Source: Candidatus Accumulibacter phosphatis (GTDB taxonomy: Bacteria > Pseudomonadota > Gammaproteobacteria > Burkholderiales > Rhodocyclaceae). From it: a stretch of DNA of 64,000 bases. A program made the position numbers and the translations under genes. The stretch spans positions 1 to 64,000 of the forward strand of contig NZ_SPMY01000006.1 of the NCBI RefSeq assembly GCF_012939955.1, read 5' to 3'. Below the pieces are notes generated by a model that worked only from the letters and a program-made list of their open reading frames with translations, was not told the DNA's origin and did no database searches. Shown here piece by piece: positions 54,543-62,785 of this stretch. Each line of letters opens with the position of its first letter. Position 1 is the stretch's first letter.

Positions 54543-55287
54543 TCAGTCGTCGCTGGCCTCTTCAATGAACTCGTCGCCAGAGACCGCTTCGATGATTTCC
54601 TCGACAAACTGGCTACGCCCCTCGAGAACGGCATCGGCGACACCGCGCGCGTACAAACGGATGGCGCGCGAAGAATCGTCGTTACCCGGGATAACGTAGT
54701 CAACGCCTTCCGGCGAGTGGTTGGTATCGACAACCGCCACCACCGGAACACCCAACTTGTTGGCCTCGGTAATGGCGATCTTGTGGTAACCCACGTCAAT
54801 CACGAACAGCGCATCGGGCAAGGTCACCATGTCCTTGATGCCACCGATCGACTTGAGCATCTTGTCCAATTCGCGCGTGGTCATCAGCGCCTCTTTCTTG
54901 CCCAGGCGCTCAAGAGAACCATCTTCGACCATGCCTTCCATGTCCTTGAGACGCTTGATCGACTGCTTGATCGTCTTGAAGTTGGTCAACATGCCGCCCA
55001 GCCAACGCTGGTCGACGTACGGCGAGCCACATCGCGAAGCTTCTTCGGCCATGATCTCGCGCGCCTGGCGCTTGGTCCCGACAAACAGAATGTTGCCTTT
55101 GTTGGCAGACAGCTTGCGCACGAAGGTCATGGCTTCGTTGTATTTGGTAAGCGTTTTTTTCCAGGTTGACGATATGAATCTTGCTGCGAGCACCAAAAAT
55201 ATAAGGCGCCATTTTGGGATTCCAGAAACGTGTCTGGTGACCGAAATGGACGCCGGCCTCGAGCATCTGACGCATCGTTGTAGACAT
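54543..55287 (-). CDS. rpsB: 30S ribosomal protein S2 (apparent frameshift)
   Basis: About 247 aa if one base is removed. The start is [20 protein letters not shown], then [20 protein letters not shown]. At NLEK a 7-base A run (minus strand; plus-strand Ts 55154-55160) has one base too many, splitting it from [20 protein letters not shown] and the rest. With six As the frame is open to EEASDD. S2 is essential, so this is probably a sequencing error. It leads the tsf-pyrH-frr operon. Confidence 0.93.
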
Positions 55288-55642
55288 ATGTTTTTACTCT
55301 CTATATTCAGGGTTTGACCACCATCCGCCGAGCTACAGTCTGCCGTGTTATGTTGGCAGGCACCCTTGAACAGGCGAATGTGCGAAATGAGGCGTGCCTC
55401 GTCGGCACACCCGCTGCGCCCCAGCGGCGCAGCTTCCCGCTTTGCTGACCGCAGCCAGCAAAACCGGGCGATAGTACCATCAGGGGCCCCTGCATTTCAA
55501 ATGACTTCGCAGGTCCTTCCCCAGCGGCGCCTCCGACGCGCCCGGGGAATGTTCGCGGCGCACCGAGTGCGCTCGGCAAATTGCCTAAGCCGGTCGCTTC
55601 CTTTATCCTTGCCGCTCTTACCCTTGGCGGCGACCCGAACGC
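55288..55642. other. Divergent region between rpsB and map, 355 bp
   Basis: This must hold the rpsB promoter and leader (minus) and the map promoter (plus). A strong hairpin, GCTGCGCC (55413-55420) with GGCGCAGC (55426-55433), lies about 130 bp before rpsB and could be part of the S2-responsive leader found in other bacteria. I did not identify promoters with certainty, and no further gene is supported. Confidence 0.5.
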
Positions 55643-56446
55643 ATGAGCATTACACTCAAGACCCCCGTGGAAATAGAAAAGATGCGTGTCGCCGGCCGAC
55701 TCACGGCCGAAGTACTCGACTACATCACGCCACACCTGCGATCGGGAATCACGACCGGCGAGCTTGATCGCCTCTGCCACGACTACATGGTCGATGTTCA
55801 GGGCAGCATTCCGGCGCCCCTCAACTACGCGCCACCAGGCTACCGACCCTACCCGAAGTCGGTGTGCACCTCGGTGAACCACCAAGTCTGCCACGGCGTT
55901 CCCGGCGATCGGCAACTGAAGAACGGCGATATCGTCAATCTTGATGTCACGGTCATCAAAGACGGCTATCACGGCGACAGTAGCCGCATGTTTCAGATCG
56001 GAGAAACCTCGGTTCAAGCGCGGCGACTGTGCGAGATCACTTTCGAATGCCTGTGGCTGGGCATCGCGCAAGTTCGCGCGGGTGCGCACCTCGGCGATAT
56101 CGGCCATGCCATTCAACAGCAGGCAGAGAAATCGGGCTACTCGGTGGTCCGCGAGTTCTGTGGTCACGGTATTGGCGCCAAGTTCCACGAAGAACCGCAG
56201 GTTGTTCACTATGGCCGCCCACACACGGGCCTCCAACTACAGGCAGGAATGGTCTTTACCATCGAGCCAATGATCAATGCCGGCAAGGCGGCGATCAAGA
56301 CCATGGCCGATGGCTGGACGATCGTTACCAAGGATCACAGCCTGTCTGCGCAATGGGAGCACACTATCCTGGTCACTGAAACGGGTTACGAAGTGCTTAC
56401 CGTGTCCGAGGGGACGCGGCCACCGCCCGCGGGAATCCGGGCCTAA
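55643..56446 (+). CDS. map: Methionine aminopeptidase, type I
   Basis: A 267-aa enzyme that removes the N-terminal Met. The metal-binding set is complete: H84 (VCHGVP), D101 and D112, H175 (CGHGIG), E208 (IEPM) and E239 (WEH). It begins MSITLKTPVEIEKMRVAGRL, as usual. Its stop codon TAA (56444-56446) is the first three bases of hairpin repeat D. It is divergent from rpsB, a frequent arrangement in proteobacteria. Confidence 0.97.
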   Translation: MSITLKTPVEIEKMRVAGRLTAEVLDYITPHLRSGITTGELDRLCHDYMVDVQGSIPAPLNYAPPGYRPYPKSVCTSVNHQVCHGVPGDRQLKNGDIVNLDVTVIKDGYHGDSSRMFQIGETSVQARRLCEITFECLWLGIAQVRAGAHLGDIGHAIQQQAEKSGYSVVREFCGHGIGAKFHEEPQVVHYGRPHTGLQLQAGMVFTIEPMINAGKAAIKTMADGWTIVTKDHSLSAQWEHTILVTETGYEVLTVSEGTRPPPAGIRA

Positions 56447-56647
56447 CGGTCATGACATGTCGAGACACCCCTGATCATGAAAGTCATGACCGCCCCCCTC
56501 TCACTTGCAGTGCGCATTCCGGCTTGCACGCCGGAATCGTTCGGCAGGCAGGGAGCATGCTCCCTGAATTCCCCGCCTCACCCCCGACCCTTCTCCCGCA
56601 GGGGGAGAAGGGAGGTTGGTGAGTCGCATGCGCGACTTTCACATTAA
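56444..56647 (-). repeat. Multi-hairpin intergenic repeat, long form (copy D)
   Basis: A 204-bp reversed copy begins TAACGGTCATGAC and ends GACTTTCACATTAA. It has the stems CAGGGAG/CTCCCTG (56549-56566), CCCTTCTCCC/GGGAGAAGGG (56588-56612) and GTCGC/GCGAC. It fills the space between map and glnD exactly: its first bases form the map stop, and its last 20 bases hold the glnD start codon and a GGAGG. Confidence 0.9.
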
Positions 56648-59234
56648 GCCGGTGGACGCCGCCACCGTCGACCCGCTGGCGCTGGTCGCGCAGTACCGCT
56701 CACATCTGCAACAAGGCCAGGCGGCGATCCGCGAGCGTTATCTGGCCAGCGGCGATGCGCCGCGCCTGTTGCACGAGCGTTGTTGCCTGATCGATGAAGT
56801 TCTCTGCGACCTGTGGCGATCGCTGCAGTTGCCGGCGTCTCTGGCCTTGCTCGCGGTCGGTGGCTACGGGCGTGGCGAGCTCTATCCAGCCTCGGATGTT
56901 GACCTGCTGCTGCTTCTCCCCGCACCGCCCGACGGCGATCTGACGACGCAGCTGGAACAGGCGGTCACCCTTTGCTACGACATTGGCCTGGAAGTCGCTC
57001 CCAGCGTGCGCACCGTCGACGAGTGCTCGCAGGCTGCTGCCAGCGACCTCACGATCCAGACGGCGCTACTCGAAGCGCGCCTGCTGATCGGCAGCGACGA
57101 GCTGTTCCAGGCGTTCTCGGCCGCGCTCGAGCAGGTCCTTGATCCGCTTGCTTTCTTCGAAGCCAAGCGCAGCGAACAGGATGAACGCCATCTGCGCTAC
57201 GACGATACGCCCTACAGCCTGGAGCCGAACTGCAAGGAAGGCCCGGGGGGACTGCGTGATCTGCAAACCATCCTCTGGATTGCCAGCGCGGCAGGCTACG
57301 GCTCTACCTGGGCAGAGCTGGCGCAATACGGTTTTCTGACTCACGAAGAAGAAACCCAGCTGCAGCGCAGCATCAAGTTCCTGCAACAGTTGCGTACCCG
57401 TCTGCACGTTCATGTCGGCCGCCGTGAAGATCGCCTCCTCTTCGACTACCAGACGGCGCTCGCGGAGCAGCTGGGCTACCAGGCGACAGCGACCCGGCGG
57501 GCCAGCGAACTGCTGATGCAACAGTACTATCGCACGGCAAAAGAAGTCACCCAGATCAACACCATCTTGCTGCTGAATATCGGTGCCGCCATATCACCGC
57601 TGCCGGACCAGGCACCAGAGCCAATCAACGAACGCTTCGAGATTACCCACGATTTTCTCGACATCACCGATGACGAGGTCTTTGACCGCGAACCGGCCGC
57701 CATCCTCGAAGCCTTCCTGCTGATGCAGAAGCATCCCGCGCTGCAGGGCATGACCGCACGCACCCTGCGCGCGCTGTGGCACGCGCGCACCTTGATCGAC
57801 GACGAGTTCCGCAACCATCCCGACAATCGCGCGCGCTTTCTCGAAATCATGCAGCAGCGACGCGGCGTGCTGCATGAACTCCGGCGCATGAATCAGTTCG
57901 GCATACTTGGCCGCTATCTACCGAATTTCGGCAGGATTGTCGGCCAGATGCAGCACGACCTGTTCCATGTTTACACCGTAGACCAGCACATCCTGCGCGT
58001 CCTGCGCAACTTGCGACGCTTTCTCGCCGATGAGTTCACCCACGAGTATCCGCTGTGTAGCGAATTGATGAGCGACTTTCGCCGTCCCTGGGTGCTCTAC
58101 ATCGCCGCCCTGTTCCACGACATCGCCAAGGGACGAGGGGGAGATCACTCGCAGCTCGGCGCGGTCGATGCCGCCAGGTTCTGCGCAGATCACAGCCTCG
58201 ATGCCGTCGATAGCGAGCTCATTGTGTGGCTGATCGAGCAGCATCTGCTGATGTCGACCGTCGCCCAGAAGCAGGACATTGGCGACCCCGAAGTGATCGG
58301 CGCATTCGCTGCGACGGTAAAGGACGAACGCCACCTGGCAGCGCTCTACCTATTCACCGTCGCCGACATACGCGGCACCAGCCCGAAAGTCTGGAACAGC
58401 TGGAAGGGGCAACTGCTCGAACAGTTGTTCCGGAGCACCTGCCGGTCACTCCTGGCCGGTGGTGAAGTTCCCGTCAGGCAGGGGCTGATCGAGGAACGGC
58501 AACAAGAGGCCTTGCGCCTGCTGCGCTATTTTGCCCTTCCCGACGCGGTACACGAACGCCTGTGGAAACAACTCGACACCGTGTACTTCCTGCGCCATTC
58601 CGCAGAAGAGATCGCGTGGCATACGCGTGCCCTGCACTATCGGCCGGTTGTTGAACAAGCAGTCATCAAAGCGCGCATCAACCCGCAGGGCGAGGGCCTG
58701 GAGGTAATGATCTACGCGCCGGATCAGCCCGATCTGTTCGCGCGCCTGGTCGGTTTTTTTTCCCGCGCCGGTTACACCATCGTCGACGCCAAGATTCACA
58801 CCACCCGTCACGGCTACGCCCTGGACAGCTTCATGTTGCTCAAGGTTGGCGAACTCGGCAGTGATCGCGCGATGATCAGCTTCATCGAACACGAACTGGA
58901 AGAACGGCTGAGTCACCCGGGCCCGCCGGAGGCCCCGGGCAGCGGACGCATCTCGCGACAGGTCAAGCACTTCCCGATACAACCGCTGGTGACCATCGAG
59001 CCCGACGAGAAAGGCTTGCACTACGTGCTTTCGGTAAGCGCTGCCGACCGTCCCGGCCTGCTGTACACCATCGCCATGACTTTGGCCGCGCATGGTGCTA
59101 ACCTACATACGGCAAAGATCTCCACTCTCGGCGAACGGATTGAGGATACCTTTCTGATCAGCGGCGGCGACCTCGGCATGACTGCCCGCCGGATCAAGCT
59201 GGAAACCGAGTTGCTGGAACGTTTGAAACTCTGA
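56628..59234 (+). CDS. glnD: Bifunctional uridylyltransferase/uridylyl-removing enzyme
   Basis: An 868-aa sensor of nitrogen status that adds or removes UMP on PII. Domains: nucleotidyltransferase ([20 protein letters not shown] near 78), HD hydrolase ([19 protein letters not shown] near 490) and two ACT domains (near 690 and 790) that bind glutamine. ATG 56628 lies within hairpin repeat D, with GGAGG 12 nt upstream; GTG 56619 and TTG 56616 are alternatives. The first seven residues, MRDFHIK, are therefore encoded by the repeat. Confidence 0.95.
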   Translation: MRDFHIKPVDAATVDPLALVAQYRSHLQQGQAAIRERYLASGDAPRLLHERCCLIDEVLCDLWRSLQLPASLALLAVGGYGRGELYPASDVDLLLLLPAPPDGDLTTQLEQAVTLCYDIGLEVAPSVRTVDECSQAAASDLTIQTALLEARLLIGSDELFQAFSAALEQVLDPLAFFEAKRSEQDERHLRYDDTPYSLEPNCKEGPGGLRDLQTILWIASAAGYGSTWAELAQYGFLTHEEETQLQRSIKFLQQLRTRLHVHVGRREDRLLFDYQTALAEQLGYQATATRRASELLMQQYYRTAKEVTQINTILLLNIGAAISPLPDQAPEPINERFEITHDFLDITDDEVFDREPAAILEAFLLMQKHPALQGMTARTLRALWHARTLIDDEFRNHPDNRARFLEIMQQRRGVLHELRRMNQFGILGRYLPNFGRIVGQMQHDLFHVYTVDQHILRVLRNLRRFLADEFTHEYPLCSELMSDFRRPWVLYIAALFHDIAKGRGGDHSQLGAVDAARFCADHSLDAVDSELIVWLIEQHLLMSTVAQKQDIGDPEVIGAFAATVKDERHLAALYLFTVADIRGTSPKVWNSWKGQLLEQLFRSTCRSLLAGGEVPVRQGLIEERQQEALRLLRYFALPDAVHERLWKQLDTVYFLRHSAEEIAWHTRALHYRPVVEQAVIKARINPQGEGLEVMIYAPDQPDLFARLVGFFSRAGYTIVDAKIHTTRHGYALDSFMLLKVGELGSDRAMISFIEHELEERLSHPGPPEAPGSGRISRQVKHFPIQPLVTIEPDEKGLHYVLSVSAADRPGLLYTIAMTLAAHGANLHTAKISTLGERIEDTFLISGGDLGMTARRIKLETELLERLKL

Positions 59235-59310
59235 CTTCCTTCTTGGCGGGCGCGACGACGATGAGCATCTCCAAAACCTCCCTGTAACAAGAGAATCAGA
59301 AAAAACGCTC

Positions 59311-59345
59311 GGCGAAAACGCCTGCTCAAGTGTCGGTTTTTTTTT
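59311..59345 (+). terminator. Possible terminator after glnD
   Basis: GGCG-AAAA-CGCC (59311-59322) is followed, after 14 bases, by a nine-T run (59337-59345). The T run is too far from the stem for a classic terminator, so confidence is low. Confidence 0.35.
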
Positions 59346-59404
59346 ACACCGAAACCTTCGAGGATCGATCGACGCCAAGCGACGAACAGGCAATGGCATG
59401 ATTT

Positions 59405-59770
59405 ATGGGCTTATTCTCTTTTTTAACAGCGCATGGTATAAAGCTTGCTTATAGTTTTCTGAACGGTTATTTTTTTGGCTATCGGAAGCAGGATCTCACG
59501 GCAGCGATTGCTCGCTGCCAGCTTGGCGCAACCGTGACGCAATTCGCGGTCGGTCCTGACCGAGAACGCTACAATGATTCTGGTCGGGTGGAAGTGGATG
59601 TCGGTTCTGGAATGGTGATCGCCGTGGAACGGCGGGCCAGCCTTCACCGGATGGTAGTCGCCGGCGGAGCTGCTGGAGAGGATGACGAGATGCTTACCGA
59701 CAACGACGAAACAAGAATACTGGATTTGCAGCGTGTGGTCCAAGCTCAGAAAACTTTGGGAGCAGCATGA
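59405..59770 (+). CDS. Doubtful ORF before the Tat-leader protein
   Basis: A 121-aa frame begins MGLFSFLTAHGIKLAYSFLN and ends at 59770, overlapping the next start by ATGA. The first 50 codons lie in AT-rich DNA that may be a promoter region rather than a gene. Its later part (SGRVEVDVGSGMVIAVERRA) looks more like coding sequence. I recognise no family. It could be a short real gene starting later, for example at ATG 59691. Confidence 0.35.
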   Translation: MGLFSFLTAHGIKLAYSFLNGYFFGYRKQDLTAAIARCQLGATVTQFAVGPDRERYNDSGRVEVDVGSGMVIAVERRASLHRMVVAGGAAGEDDEMLTDNDETRILDLQRVVQAQKTLGAA

Positions 59771-60246
59771 TGAAGACTAATAAATCAATTGACGACTCGC
59801 AGGGGTCGATGGATTTATCGCCCACGACTACCGAAGCAGTCATCCAAGGTGCCGCTTCGGCCCCGGAGAACAAGCGTCGACGCCTGGTGCGCGGCGCGGT
59901 AGCCTTCGCGCCATTGGTTCTGACTTTACGCAGCGGGGCGCTGGCTGCGGCTTCTTGCACAGGAGCCAGACTGGTGCAGCTTCCCGCGGATGGAAAATTT
60001 TCTCCAGCGGACGCGGGGGACGTTTGCATCAACGCAGATTTTCCCCCTGTCTGTCCCGACTATCCAACCACGCCTGGTTCCACAAAGGTGCTGACGCAGC
60101 CAGCGTCGGTACTGCCCGTAACCTCAGCAGGCGGCCCCGCCTCAGGCGGCGGCGGACTGTTCTATTGTGGCGACACGGGAAGCCACCTCAGCGACAAGAC
60201 GGTTGCGATTCTCAGCTCGGCAAGTGCCAGCTCCCTGCAGGGATGA
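59767..60246 (+). CDS. Small Cys-containing exported protein, Tat-like leader
   Basis: A 159-aa protein. Residues about 36-60 (KRRRLVRGAVAFAPLVLTLR then SGALAAASC) resemble a Tat leader, ending at AxA before Cys. The mature part is Ser/Gly/Pro-rich with Cys in ASCTGARL, DVCINADF, PPVCPDYP and FYCGDTG. It lies 122 bp before a PqqD-like/HprK-related gene pair of the HPr-rel-A type. It is the only small protein in the cluster, so it may be the modified substrate. That role is inference. Confidence 0.7.
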   Translation: MMKTNKSIDDSQGSMDLSPTTTEAVIQGAASAPENKRRRLVRGAVAFAPLVLTLRSGALAAASCTGARLVQLPADGKFSPADAGDVCINADFPPVCPDYPTTPGSTKVLTQPASVLPVTSAGGPASGGGGLFYCGDTGSHLSDKTVAILSSASASSLQG

Positions 60247-60368
60247 GGTAATCCCTGGCCGGCACATCCGCAGAAGTCTTCGCTGTGGAGTAAAATTCGC
60301 CTCAAGACATTCGGGGTAGCTCAGGCGACCTCGGGGGTACCACTTTCCCCTCCGATCAGGTAGAACTG

Positions 60369-60659
60369 ATGATCTTGATGGCAGCTGGTCGCGGTTTGAT
60401 TTGGCAGGACTGGGGTGATGTCTATCTCGTCTATCAGCCTTCCTCCGCCGAAACACATGTTTTCAACGAGACAACCGCACAGATCCTGAAGTGCCTGGAG
60501 CACGGCTCGCTGTCGACGGCCACGGCGAAGGAGCGGACCGAAGCTGCCCTCGGCGTCGACCTGGGTGAACTCGCCGCCGACGATTTTGCATTTGCCACCA
60601 TGAGGCTTGAGGAACTGGGCCTCGTCGAGTCCGCGGACGATGTCAGCACCGCTCAATGA
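60369..60659 (+). CDS. HPr-rel-A system PqqD-like peptide chaperone
   Basis: A 96-aa PqqD-like protein. The typical core is LVYQPSSAETHVFNETTAQI, then LKCLEHGSLSTATAKER and FAFATMRLEELGLVES. In HPr-rel-A clusters it is thought to bind a peptide for the kinase-related enzyme next door. It overlaps that gene at ATGA. A second in-frame ATG at 60378 is an alternative start. Confidence 0.8.
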   Translation: MILMAAGRGLIWQDWGDVYLVYQPSSAETHVFNETTAQILKCLEHGSLSTATAKERTEAALGVDLGELAADDFAFATMRLEELGLVESADDVSTAQ

Positions 60660-61573
60660 ATGTCGGTGACCTAAATCGCCGGGAATTCGGTGAACAGTTG
60701 GCCGGCGACGGGGTCGCGCTGCAGTTTGGTCCCTTCAACCTCCGGCTTCGTTCCGACCTGGACTCCTTCGCCGCGCACGCGCACCAGCTTTACGAACCTT
60801 ATCCCCTTCCGGAGACCACGGCAATCTGTGACTTCCACGTCCAGATCTGCGCTCCCCGCGGGCTACGTCGCTGGCTGCGCCGCCAGGCATGTTTCGGTGT
60901 CGATGGGCAGTTCCCTTTCGCGCCATATACGGTTGAACACGCCTTTCCAGCACTCGAATGGGGAATCAACTGGTGCGTGGCAACGCGAGCGCATCATCTG
61001 CTGCTCCTGCATTCGGCGGCAGTCGAGCGTAATGGCCGGGCAATCCTGTTCCCCGCCTCGCCCGGTAACGGCAAATCGACCCTCTGTACTGCGCTCGTCC
61101 ACTCCGGATGGCGCCTGCTCTCGGACGAATTCGGCCTGGTGCGGCCCGAAGATGGCCTGCTGCTCCCGATACCGCGCCTGATCCCGCTGAAGAACGAGTC
61201 GATCGACGTTATCAGAAGATTCAGACCTGAAGCGATCATCGGGCCATCTTTCCTGGCGACCCGCAAAGGTACGGTAGCGCATGTACGGCCGCCGCTGGAC
61301 AGCATCAGGCGCGCGCAGGAGCCAGCCCGGCCGCGCTGGCTGATCTTCCCGCGCTGGGTTTCCGGCGCGCCGCTCACGCTCGAACCCATGTCCAGGAGCC
61401 AGGCCTTCCTGATGGTCGCGACCAACGCATTCAACTACGACGTGCTCGACGAAACAGCTTTTCGACTGGTTACGGACATGGTTCACGCCTGTGATTGCTA
61501 TTCGCTGGTGTACTCCGATCTCAACGAGGCTATTCCCGCGCTTGACGAGCTTTGCAACAGCATGGATCGCTGA
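60656..61573 (+). CDS. HprK-related kinase A
   Basis: A 305-aa protein related to HPr kinase. The P-loop is in LFPASPGNGKSTLCTALVHS, near 135; SDEFGLVRPEDGLLLPIPRL follows, as in HprK-like proteins. Its true substrate is unknown; the family is found with PqqD-like chaperones and a nucleotidyltransferase, as here. The stop overlaps the next start (TGATG). Confidence 0.85.
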   Translation: MNVGDLNRREFGEQLAGDGVALQFGPFNLRLRSDLDSFAAHAHQLYEPYPLPETTAICDFHVQICAPRGLRRWLRRQACFGVDGQFPFAPYTVEHAFPALEWGINWCVATRAHHLLLLHSAAVERNGRAILFPASPGNGKSTLCTALVHSGWRLLSDEFGLVRPEDGLLLPIPRLIPLKNESIDVIRRFRPEAIIGPSFLATRKGTVAHVRPPLDSIRRAQEPARPRWLIFPRWVSGAPLTLEPMSRSQAFLMVATNAFNYDVLDETAFRLVTDMVHACDCYSLVYSDLNEAIPALDELCNSMDR

Positions 61574-62718
61574 TGGCCAAGGTTGCGAACGAAAGGCTGC
61601 GGGCGCGGAAGCTCCTGCTCGACGCCCTGAAAATGCCGGAAACGCTGCCCGCTCTGTCCCTCGCCGACTGGGAATTGCTGTTGCGCGTGGCTCGTCGCGC
61701 CCGGGTGCTCGGACGATTGGAATCCGCACTGCACCATGCAGGATTGCTTGGCGACATCCCACCACCTGTGGCAGCCCATTTGAGAGCCGCCCGCAACGTC
61801 ATCAAGCATCGGAAAACACTGATCTCGTGGGAAGTAAACCGTTTGCTCTGGGCGCTCAAGGGAATCGATGCACCGCTGATTCTGCTCAAAGGGACCGCTT
61901 ATCTTCTCGCCGACCTGCCGCCCGCACAGGGCCGAATCTTTGCCGACGTGGATCTTCTGGTACCTGAAGATCGGGTCAGGGAGATCGAGGAAAGACTGGT
62001 CGAACGTGGCTGGTTCAAGACAGAAATCGACCCCTACGACGACCGCTACTACCGCGTCTGGATGCACGAGATTCCTCCGCTCCGTCACCGTGAGCGAGGC
62101 ACTGAAATCGACATCCACCATCGGCTCTTACCGAAGACCAGCCATCTGGCCTCGGCTCCCGCACCACTTTTTGCGGCCGCCCGGACGCTCGCCGACCCGC
62201 GGCTGCGCGTTCTTGCGCCTGCCGACATGATACTGCACGCCCTGGTGCACCTGTTTCTCGAGGGCGATCCCGACGAGGGTCTGCGCTTGCGGGATCTGGC
62301 CGATGTCCATGATCTGCTTTGCCACCATGGTCAGGAGCCTGCCTTCTGGGCGAGCCTCGTACCACGAGCACGCGCCTTGGGTTTCCAGCGCCCACTGTTC
62401 TACGGACTGCATCATGCGCATCAATTTTTTGGCACACCGATTCCCCCGGATGTGCTGCACGAACTGGAAGACGCGGCGCCTGCCTGGCCGATCCGCAAGC
62501 TGATGAATCGTCTGATCCCCCTCGCCCTGCTGCCCGGACACCCGGATCACCCTTCCCACCTGGCGGCTCTGGCCCGCTGGCTGATTTATGTGCGCGCCCA
62601 TTGGTTGCGAATGCCACCCGGCCTGCTCATCAAGCACCTGTCGCACAAGGCCTGGCTGCGCTTTCGCGGATTCCGCAAACGGGTCGACCTGGCCCAGCTC
62701 GATCTCAAACAGCAGTAG
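61573..62718 (+). CDS. NTP_transf_5-family nucleotidyltransferase
   Basis: A 381-aa protein. LLKGTAYLLADLPPAQG and GRIFADVDLLVPEDRVREIE carry the D-x-D of the fold, and TEIDIHHRLLP is the second acidic site. The C-terminal half is helical and probably binds the partner. Starting at ATG 61573 it overlaps the HprK-related stop. It completes the HPr-rel-A type cluster. What it adds, and to which target, is unknown. Confidence 0.83.
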   Translation: MAKVANERLRARKLLLDALKMPETLPALSLADWELLLRVARRARVLGRLESALHHAGLLGDIPPPVAAHLRAARNVIKHRKTLISWEVNRLLWALKGIDAPLILLKGTAYLLADLPPAQGRIFADVDLLVPEDRVREIEERLVERGWFKTEIDPYDDRYYRVWMHEIPPLRHRERGTEIDIHHRLLPKTSHLASAPAPLFAAARTLADPRLRVLAPADMILHALVHLFLEGDPDEGLRLRDLADVHDLLCHHGQEPAFWASLVPRARALGFQRPLFYGLHHAHQFFGTPIPPDVLHELEDAAPAWPIRKLMNRLIPLALLPGHPDHPSHLAALARWLIYVRAHWLRMPPGLLIKHLSHKAWLRFRGFRKRVDLAQLDLKQQ

Positions 62719-62759
62719 CCGGAAAGAGCAGGCAGCAACAAAGGCTGGATAGGACGATA

Positions 62760-62779
62760 TACTGTAAATAAACACAGTT
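62760..62779 (+). promoter_or_regulatory. LexA (SOS) box before dnaE2
   Basis: TACTGTAAATAAACACAGTT has CTG-N10-CAG with an A/T-rich centre, matching the proteobacterial LexA box. It ends 6 bp before the ATG, so LexA would block the start region directly. No ribosome site fits between the box and the ATG. Confidence 0.85.
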
Positions 62780-62785
62780 ATCGCC

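Noticed and set aside
55307-56236. A 309-aa minus-strand reading frame
   Set aside because: It is mostly antisense to map, whose catalytic residues are all present.
59767-60246. A PEP-CTERM or other sorting-tag protein
   Set aside because: No C-terminal hydrophobic segment or PEP-like motif is present; the only membrane-like stretch is the N-terminal leader.
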